Source: Balamuthia mandrillaris (lineage: Eukaryota; Discosea; Longamoebia; Balamuthiidae). Taken from it: 30,000 nt of DNA. Made by a program: the position numbers and the translations under genes. The notes under the pieces were generated by a model. The model was not told where the DNA came from, did no database searches, and saw only the letters and a program-made list of their open reading frames with translations. This document shows positions 7,428 through 15,198 of this stretch, piece after piece (position 1 is the first letter of the stretch; each line of letters opens with the position of its first letter). The stretch is taken from positions 1 to 30,000 of the forward strand of contig JAVKOQ010000245.1 of assembly GCA_031835245.1 (NCBI GenBank), written 5' to 3'.

Positions 7428-10400
7428 TACTCAAGTGCACCGATGGGTCCGTCTTTGAGCACTTTGAGTCCACCGTTACCGACACCGTCATACGCGCGGA
7501 CAAACGGTTGGACACCCTCACTCAAACCCTCAACAAGGTTTTAGACCGCCTTGAGCATATCGAGCTCAACCAGGTAGTTATAGCCCAACGGCAAAGGCCA
7601 CACTCCCCTGATGGCCACCACCCTGTACAACACACCGAGCCCGACAAGGTCAAAGAAGACGAAGAGAGCCTCTTCTACGCCAGCCCACGCCAAGTAACGG
7701 ATACCCCTTACCGTGCGGTTGACACACCCTACACAGAGCGCCCGTTATTCTCCTCTTCAACACGACCTACCTCTACGGACTCTCATTCCTTTTCCTCCAA
7801 GATTCTGACTGGTCTACCCGCCTACAATCCTGAACGTGATGGCGACCCGGAACCCTTTCTTCAGCAACTGGAGAACAACCTTCAGATCGTCAACCTGAAA
7901 CCCAACATGTGGAACATGGCCCTCGCTCAATACACACAAGGGTCCAAAACTGCTTCCAGCTGGGTGCAGAACAACATCGTCTTACCTCGTTTGCCTTGGC
8001 GTCAGGCACGAGACGTCTACACTACCCATTTTGGCAGCGCAGAACTTCAAACCCGTCTACATGACGAGTTCTTCAAGCTTACCCACCGACCAAGGGAACC
8101 GGTGAGGAAGGTCATCGAGAGGATTGACAACATCCTTCAACAGATGACTGAGCAGCCATCTGAGGCCCAAAAAATAGCCGTGCTGAAACGCTGCCTCAAC
8201 CCTTGCCTCTTGGAATCGGTCAGTAACGTACTACTCTCGCAGAATGTGGTTACGTACAGTGAAGCCGTGCAGATAGCTCTTAGCGTCGAAGCTAATCTCA
8301 ACGTGCACAAAACTCCCTCTAGCTCCAGCTACCCTCGTCACCCAACATCATCCGGTCACTCAGCAGCTGACAGCAACCAAAACAAACAGGTGAAGGACAG
8401 AACCCCTACGCCTAGCAAGGCCTACACCGGCCAACGCCACAACAGCAACAACAACGGGTCCTCTTCATCTTCCTCTTCTTCATCAGGACAACCCCCATTG
8501 GGAAGCAAGAACACATGCCGTAAGTGCTCAGCGCCCTGGCATCCTGGTCATCAATGTAAACCCCGCCAGCCTGCAGCACTCAACTCCAGCCAAGCTCAGA
8601 CATCATCGTCTCAGCAACCGGCTTCGGCACCTTCGCCACCTTCATCACCATCTCCTTCACAAGCTTCGCCTCCTTCTGGCACCAATCAGCCATCTACAAA
8701 TGCATTGGATGCTACCGTTAAGCAAGAGTTCTGGGATGCAGTCCGTCAGGCCTGGGAGATTCAAGGCAACGTAGAGCTTGCCACCATTGACCTCAACGCC
8801 CTCCTGGACTCTGGCAACGCTTCTGGCTCTGCTACGGAGAATCCTAGTTTAGGTACTCCCGAAGCTATTTATGTGGAAAGTCTGGACACAGACGACGACG
8901 ACGTGGAAGACGATTGCGAGGACAAAGTAGAACCTCCCATTACGGCTCCCATCCTCCTCAACCGTCAGCACGCCACAGCCTTCATAGACTCTGGTGCTTC
9001 ACATTCTTTTATATCTCCAGCAGCGGCGGAAAAATACCTCCATCCGGCATCCTGTGAACGCCACCATACTGTCATCTCCCACATCAACGACATGGAGATC
9101 ACACTAGGCGACAGATCCACCACCCGCATTACCCGCCGCGCGGCACACGTCCGCATCGATTGTGGCTCCCGCAAGCTACATCACCACTTCTTCATCATGC
9201 CACTTCAAGGTGAGCATGAGATCTTATTCGGAAGAGACATCATGCGAAGCATTAGCGTTGGTCTTTTCGGCCTTCCTGTGCGTTATCCTCTCCCTAGCGA
9301 ACGAGAAGAGTTCAAGGAAGACGACTCCAACATTTCCGACAAAGAGCAATGTGTTGAGCTTCCTCCTCCACCCGACACTGCTCAGAAGATCGCTGAAGGC
9401 ATCCGGGACGCACTCCAACGCAACCAGCAAGTGTCCCATGGCCCCAGCAGTACCCTTCCGGAAAGCGTCATATACCTGAACACCGGCGATGCCAAACCTG
9501 TTTTCCGCAAACAGTACACTATTCCCCAAGTATACCATAACCCTATCTTCAGGCAACTCACCGAGTGGCTGAGGCACGGCGTCCTTGCGCTGTCCTCACT
9601 CGACTGCCAGTGGAATTCTCCCATCCTCCCAGTTCCCAAAAAGGACGAACATGGAAAATGGTCCACAGTCAGAGTTTGTCTTGACCCAGCCGGCATCAAC
9701 CCTCTCCTCGCTGACGACGAGTACCCGATCGAGGACACTAAGGTTCTCATCGAACGGGCTCTAGGCCTCAAATGGGCCACCCTCCTGGATTTAGTATGGT
9801 CCTACAACCAAATCTTGGTTTACCCACCTCACCAGGAAAAACTTACCTTCACATGGTATGACGTACGACTCAAGTTCGTAGGCGCACCCTTCGGCGTCAA
9901 GCACGTCCAGGCTGTCATGTCTCGCTTCATCGCAGCCGCTCTTCGCCTCCTGGTTGACATCTCGTCACACTATGTGGACGACATTCTGGTGTTCACCAGA
10001 TCTCCCTCGCTGGAACAGCACATCAGTGACATCGTTAAGGTCATCGATGTCCTTACCGTTGCAGGCCTCCTTCTCCGCCTCGAAAAATGCCAGTTTGGAT
10101 ATACCCGAGTGCAACTCCTTGGTCACATCGTATCAAAAGATGGCCGCCGACCCGACCTAGAGAAAATCTCTACCTTTTCCACCATGCCTACTCCTATCAC
10201 AGGCAAACAAATACAGAGCATCCTAGGTTTCACCAATTTTCTACGGGACTACATTCCTCGCTACGCAGAGATCACGGCACCTCTCGAGCCTCTTCGGAAC
10301 GTCCCTGATATCCGACCTTATTGGAACGATGACTGTCAACAAGCGCTTGATACTTTCAAGCACGTCATCTCCAGTCCAACCATCCTTAGCGCACCAGATT

Positions 10401-11299
10401 GGGACAAGCCCTTTCATGTTGGCACCGACGCTTCTCAGCATGGTGTTGGCGCTGTACTTTACCAAGAAGATGACAACGGCAAGCGTAGCTACATCTGCTT
10501 CGCCAGCAAGGCTCTTAATCCTGCTCAACGCAATTATCCCTCCATCAAAAGAGAGCTACTCGCCATCATCTTCGCCCTCCGTAGGTTCCATTACTACCTC
10601 ATCGGTCGACGTTTTCTACTCTACACCAACCACAGACCTCTCGTGCATCTTTTCAACGCGAAAGACCTCAACAGCATGCTCGCGCACTGGGCTCTTGTAA
10701 TCTTGCAATATGAGTTCAAGGTTTTCCACCGGCCTGGCATTCATCATATCCTAGAGGACTCCCTTTCACGATTGTATTCCCCTTCCATCCTCAGCAATAC
10801 ACCGCTGAATGTTCCTCAAGTTCCTCAGAACGCCAAATACTCGGCCAACGTTGAAAGGCATTTCAATGCCAACAACAAAATAATCCACTTCTCTTCTGGG
10901 GACAAGGTAATGCTGAAAAACTCGTCAGCAAACTCTAAAACCGATCCGAAATTTCTCGGCCCCTTCATCATCCACCAATGCACCGATAACGGAGCCTACG
11001 TTCTTCAAGACATCACAGGCGACATACTCCCAGACAAGGTTCCTCCGAGTGCTCTTAAACTTGTTGATCCCGACACTCCTTTCGAAGACAAGCATTTCGA
11101 AGTCGAAAAGGTCCTCGATCATGACGGCCCGCCTTTCAACCGCTACTACCTTGTAAAATGGAAAGGATTCCCCGCCTTGGACAACTCCTGGGTTGCAGCC
11201 AAGGACTTCGGCTCTCAGCGACCCATCTCCACCTACTGGGGGAAGAAGTACCCCAAGAAACATCGCAAACGGCGTTAGTTCTCTTTGGGAAGGCAGTGA

Positions 11300-11507
11300 T
11301 GTTGGAAAACCAACGATTCACTTCATTTTGACTTCCTGTCGACACTTTCCCTGATTATCCGCACATTTTCTCGCCCCTTTTATTTTCCCTCTTTCCTCAC
11401 GACACATTCAAAGCACACTTTGGTCCACACCCTTTTTCCTGTGAATAAACCCAGAGTCGCTTACGTGCCGTCCCTTTCTTGATCCGTAGGGTTTATCCCC
11501 TGTCAAC
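11300..11507 (+). repeat. 3' LTR of the Gypsy fossil
   Basis: The 208-bp repeat begins TGTTGGAAAACCAACG just after GGGAAGGCAGTGA, a polypurine-type tract, and ends CCTGTCAACA. It contains GAATAAAC (about 11441-11448), a plausible polyadenylation signal. The TG...CA ends are canonical. Confidence 0.75.
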
Positions 11508-12150
11508 ACGAAGAAGCAAGAGATTGCTGTTGAAGGAGAGATTGCAGTTGTATTTGTTGCTGCTGCAGTTGCTGTTGTTGCTGCTGCAGAAGTGCCAAGA
11601 TTTGTTGTGCGGTTGTTTGCCGAGAATCTATGGATGACGAACCACCAGCGGAAGTAGGCGGTTGATTTGTGTTTCCCATTGCCGTGCTTTGCGGCTGTTG
11701 CTGTTGTGTCTGTTGCGAAGCTTCCATCACTAAATGGTTTGACTCGTAAAAAAAAAATGTTAAAACCTGAGCACAGAACCAAGACAGGAACCAAGAGAAA
11801 GACGGGAGCCAAACGCATTTAATGAGAGGAAGAAAACAAGTGTGTTTGTGAGTGTGTTGTTTCTTCGTTTTTTTCGTCTGTGTGTTCTTGGTTGTGGGAA
11901 AAGTATTTATAGTTGAGAAGGCAACCAAGGAAGGAAAGGGGCTTGGGGTTGGGGAGTGACTTCTTGGTTTCTTTGTTCTTAAGTTCTAGGCTCGGGAAAA
12001 TTCCAGGGAAGGCAGGAGAAAGATCTTCGGAATGGCTCGGTGTCGACATAAAAGATCGATGATAGCTGATGTGAGATTGTCGACAGAAAAGAGAAAAGAA
12101 ATGAAGAAAGAAACAAAGAAAGAGTTGGTTAAGTTGGCAGTTGCCAACAA
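11508..12150 (-). mobile_element. Second short LTR element fossil: LTR plus gag start
   Basis: On the minus strand a candidate LTR (12150 to 11758) starts TGTTGGCAACTGCCAAC and ends GGTTTTAACA. A T-run leader follows, as in the other gag elements, and then a frame from 11727, MEASQQTQQQQPQST, with long glutamine runs to 11508. The frame stops being recognisable where the Gypsy 3' LTR begins. A TATA-like CTATAAATAC lies inside the LTR (plus strand about 11903-11912). The element is broken and only its 5' part is present. A glutamine-rich host exon is a less likely alternative, because the MEA start, the T-run and the LTR-like end all match the gag family. Confidence 0.55.
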
Positions 12151-12183
12151 GAACAAGAACAAGAACGAGAACGAGAATGAGAA
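12151..12183 (+). repeat. (GAGAAC)n microsatellite fragment
   Basis: Five to six AGAACA/GAGAAC units lie between two LTR ends. The same microsatellite resumes at 13756, so it was split by the element at 12184-13755. Confidence 0.85.
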
Positions 12184-12418
12184 TGTTGGTAAAATCACCA
12201 ACACTTATCTCAAGACTCCTCATGTTGGATCCGTCCCGGACCCTCAGCTCTCCTTTCTTTTGTATCCCCCATCCTTCCTTTCTCCCTTTTCCCCTTTCTC
12301 TCGGTGTACTTTGAAGCAACGTCGGAGATTCACTCTCGTTGTCCTTCCTCTATTCTCTTGAATACACTCCTTGTCTCGTCACCGACTCTTTCCTTCCTAA
12401 GGTTGGATTTAACCAACA
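12184..12418 (+). repeat. 5' LTR of the gag-only element
   Basis: 235 bp, from TGTTGGTAAAATCACC to TTTAACCAACA. Both ends can fold into short hairpins (GTTGG...CCAAC). Confidence 0.9.
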
Positions 12419-13521
12419 TTTTTTTTTGACTTACATAAGTGATTCAAATCCCCTCTTGCGCTACGCACATCATGGAAGCCACAGCCGCTCTCGACACCCT
12501 CCGTGAACAGCTTCGCAAGGCACAACAGGAGTACCTCCACATGCTCCAACAATCTTTTCAACTTGAGCTCGACATCCCCAGCTGTCCCGAGACTGAACGC
12601 GTCGCCAAAGAAGAAGAACAGCGCAAGTTAGACGAAGTCGTAGAATACACTAGAAAGGCCATGGAACGGTTACAACAACGTATAGACAGCTTTGCTATTT
12701 TCCTCGCATCCACCTCGGCCACACTAGGCAATTCTTCCACATGCAACACTTCCGCTGCCGCTGTTTCTCCTCCCTCGCCCGTTCCACAGATCTCTCCCAT
12801 ACAGTCACCTCGTTCGAGTTCACCCTCTCCCGTTGACGTTTCCGTCAACAACACAACTGCTTCCAACAGCACACACGTTGCCTCTGTCCCAGAAACACAG
12901 AACAACACAACTACTCCTTCCCTTCCTACTCAGAAGAAAATGCCTCGCCTTCCCCCCGGACTACCTAAGTTCGACGTCAGCAAGCGCCAGGACCCCGCTC
13001 TTCACACCATGGAACTGGAGTATCACCTCAACGCCTACAACTACCCTGAGGATAGATGGACGCAAGCCCTCATCACCACCCTTGTTGGAGACGGACGTCT
13101 TTGGGCCATTAGCGCTCTACGAGACCAACCATGGAACGTCGCCCGAGACCTCTTCCATCGGCACTACCACCTTCCAGACATCGAGGCCACAACGATTGAG
13201 GCCGTCACGTCGTTTCGACAGAAGCCTGGCGAAAGCGTTCATCAACTCATCGATCGGTATTCTGTACTCTGTAATCGTCTTCCTGACACCTTCTACGACT
13301 ACCTCAAAGCCTTCTTCTTTGGACGAGCCCTTCTTCCCCACATCAAGTCGAAGTACAAGCAACAGACTCTTCGCAACAAGCCACAAGACGTCATCGCTGC
13401 TTTCGAGCTCGCAGTCCTCATAGAAGCAGAGTTTCCACAACCTTCTTCGAAAGATAAAGGTCACAGCAAATCTCCTCAAACAATCTTCTTCACCTTCCAC
13501 TTCTTCTTAAGAGGGGGAGTA

Positions 13522-13755
13522 TGTTGGTAAAATCACCAACACTTATCTCAAGACTCCTCATGTTGGATCCGTCCCGGACCCTCAGCTCTCCTTTCTTTTG
13601 TATCCCCCATCCTTCCTTTCTCCCTTTTCCCCTTTCTCTCGTGTACTTTGAAGCAACGTCGGAGATTCACTCTCGTTGTCCTTCCTCTATTCTCTTGAAT
13701 ACACTCCTTGTCTCGTCACCGACTCTTTCCTTCCTAAGGTTGGATTTAACCAACA
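13522..13755 (+). repeat. 3' LTR of the gag-only element
   Basis: 234 bp, nearly identical to 12184-12418. It follows the polypurine tract directly, and the microsatellite AGAACAAGAAC resumes right after it. Confidence 0.9.
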
Positions 13756-14120
13756 AGAACAAGAACAAGAATGAGAACGAGAACGAGAACGAGAATGAGA
13801 ACAAGAATGAGAACGAGAACGAGAACGAGAACAAGAACAAGAATGAAAATGAGAACAAAAACAAGAACGTGGAGCCAGGATGAGACTGAGAATGAGGACA
13901 AGAAAAGAACAGCTGAACAGCAGCAGAGGATGTGGATGGGTCTTTTGATTTGGGATTGGTTTGGAAAAAAAACAATTTGAACACTATTATGGTTCTTTGG
14001 TGTCTAAACAGCTATCTAAACACCTGTCTGAACAGCTGTTAAAACATCTGTCAATACAGCTATCAAAACACCTGTCTGAACAGCTGTTTAAACATCTGTC
14101 TATACAGCTATCTAAACACC
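13756..14120 (+). repeat. Composite repeat, copy 2
   Basis: A (GAGAAC)n microsatellite (13756-13870, continuing that at 12151-12183) is followed by a unique segment (about 13871-14000). Then comes a tandem array (14001-14120) of 12-bp units such as GAACAGCTGTTA and AAACACCTGTCT, paired into about 24-bp higher-order units. It is the inverted counterpart of 5252-5740. The shared unique part includes GGTTCTTTGGTGT and ACAATTTGAACACTATTATG. Confidence 0.85.
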
Positions 14121-14945
14121 TTCCCCCATGATGATGTTGAAATTTCTCTACAATGCTCTTATTACCTGCTTTCTATTTCCTAATTTCCTGATCTACACAA
14201 TATTATTATCCTTGATGCCATCTCTTCCTTTCCTTCTAATAGTTATAACGCTATTCTATTTTTCCTTTCTTTTGCTCTTATATTTAAAGAGCTTCTTTAT
14301 CATTTGTACTCTAACAGATAAACAGACAATACACATCTTTTTTTCTACACATTGTTTCCCTTCCTGCACCTCTACCTAATAGATGCATCTCCCATCTTAC
14401 AAAGATGATCATCAAAAGTGTTGACACTTTCCCAAAAGCTCCGTTCCTTCCCTTGCTAATCCAAGTATCTTTGTCAACTCTGTGCAACTCAACCCAAACC
14501 TTGCCACAAGTTTGATCCACCTCATCAGATATCGATCCTCTGGGGCCTCTTCAAGTTCTCTTTCTCTCCTTGGCCCAAAGTATGGAGGCTCCATCAGTCC
14601 TTTACAAGCCCTCCCACAACATTTCTCCACATCTATGGCAAACTTCTTGTATGCTATTTGCTCCTCACTATCATCTTCTCGTCCAGGTCAAGTTCAGGTA
14701 GCTACTCCTCTGCAAACCTATCATCACTGTCATTACTTGCCTCTTTGCTGACCACGTCTACGTCTTCCTTCTCCCCAGTTCCTGTTGCATTGTGATAAGG
14801 CCGATGAGGGAACAACCCAACGGATACCAACTCGTTGTGTGCAGGGAAAAAGACCTTTATTAGCAGGAAAGAAAGAAATATATACAAGGAGAGATAGGGA
14901 TAAGTATTATGGAAGAGTGGTATAACAGCATTCTGATGTATTTGG
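14121..14945. other. Unassigned region with a coding-like remnant on the minus strand
   Basis: 14128-14390 is AT-rich and looks non-coding. On the minus strand, 14680 to 14412 holds an 88-codon frame (EEQIAYKKFAIDVEKCC, GLMEPPYFGPRRERELEE, EDRYLMRWIKLVARFG). Upstream, 14850 to 14702, another short frame reads HNELVSVGLFPHRPYHNATG with an acidic end. The composition looks like real protein, but stops separate the pieces and I recognise no family. It may be a decayed gene. Confidence 0.3.
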
Positions 14946-14960
14946 TTAGTCTTTCTCTAA

Positions 14961-14972
14961 TCTCTCTCTCTC

Positions 14973-15020
<48 letters not shown>
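14961..15020 (+). repeat. (CT)n microsatellite, possibly in a 5'-UTR intron
   Basis: About 28 CT units with one CCC interruption lie 180 bp before the start of the Hint gene. The text TTTCTTTTTGCCTAG ending at 15051 just downstream is a good intron acceptor, and the genes further along carry such CT runs inside introns. I infer an intron in the 5' UTR of the downstream gene, but no donor was pinned down. Confidence 0.6.
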
Positions 15021-15023
<3 letters not shown>

Positions 15024-15198
15024 CGTCGATTCTGACTTTCTTTTTGCCTAGATCAGGAACTTGTGATAATTAGGTGTCACCTTTATCTGATGTTCGGAAC
15101 TGCTCCGAACACTGTGCTGCTTGTTGTTGTTGCAGCTCTTGGCCCCCATCAGTCAGCAAACAAAGAAAGGATTCGCAAAAGAAAGCCCACGGTAAAAA

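Larger units (their letters stand above)
7060..11507 (+). mobile_element. Gypsy-type chromovirus LTR retrotransposon fossil
   Basis: A long plus-strand polyprotein frame carries the parts of a Ty3/Gypsy element in canonical order. There is a coiled-coil gag N-terminus (to about 7600), a gag capsid-like region (about 7800-8310), and a CX2CX4HX4C zinc knuckle (8512-8556). A retropepsin-type protease with DSGASHSF follows (about 8986-9010), then reverse transcriptase with YVDD (about 9970-9981), RNase H (about 10390-10770), and a GPF-type module with a C-terminal chromodomain ending at 11278. A purine-rich tract precedes the 3' LTR at 11300-11507. The 5' LTR is not seen and the 5' edge at about 7060 is approximate. 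The element is broken, with roughly two or three breaks, one of them the insertion of a LINE tail at 7343-7427. With a single LTR it cannot be dated from LTR divergence. The well-kept frame argues for a fairly recent arrival. Confidence 0.9.
12184..13755 (+). mobile_element. Gag-only non-autonomous LTR retrotransposon (TR-GAG-like), young
   Basis: Two direct LTRs (12184-12418 and 13522-13755) bracket a 1.1-kb internal region with a single gag frame starting at 12472. Gag has an N-terminal coiled coil (MEATAALDTLREQLRKAQ), a Ser/Thr/Pro linker, and a capsid-type domain with QKPGESVHQLIDRYSVL (about residues 245-330 from that start). No protease, RT or integrase is encoded. A polypurine tract, AAGAGGGGGAGTA, immediately precedes the 3' LTR. 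AGAA flanks both outer ends and probably marks a 4-bp target duplication. The element looks whole for its class. The LTRs differ at about one position in 235, so the insertion is recent. It sits inside a (GAGAAC)n microsatellite. Gag-only elements need an autonomous partner for pol functions. Confidence 0.85.

Noticed and set aside
11508-11727. Polyglutamine host protein exon on the minus strand
   Set aside because: The frame begins shortly after an LTR-like end and a T-run leader shared with the gag elements, so a gag start is the better reading, though not certain.
14001-14120. Regular repeat array resembling a CRISPR
   Set aside because: The 12-bp units are contiguous with no unique spacers, and the genome is eukaryotic.
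14128-14379. Hydrophobic 83-codon frame
   Set aside because: It is AT-rich, with Leu/Phe/Ile from T-rich DNA, and has no supporting context.
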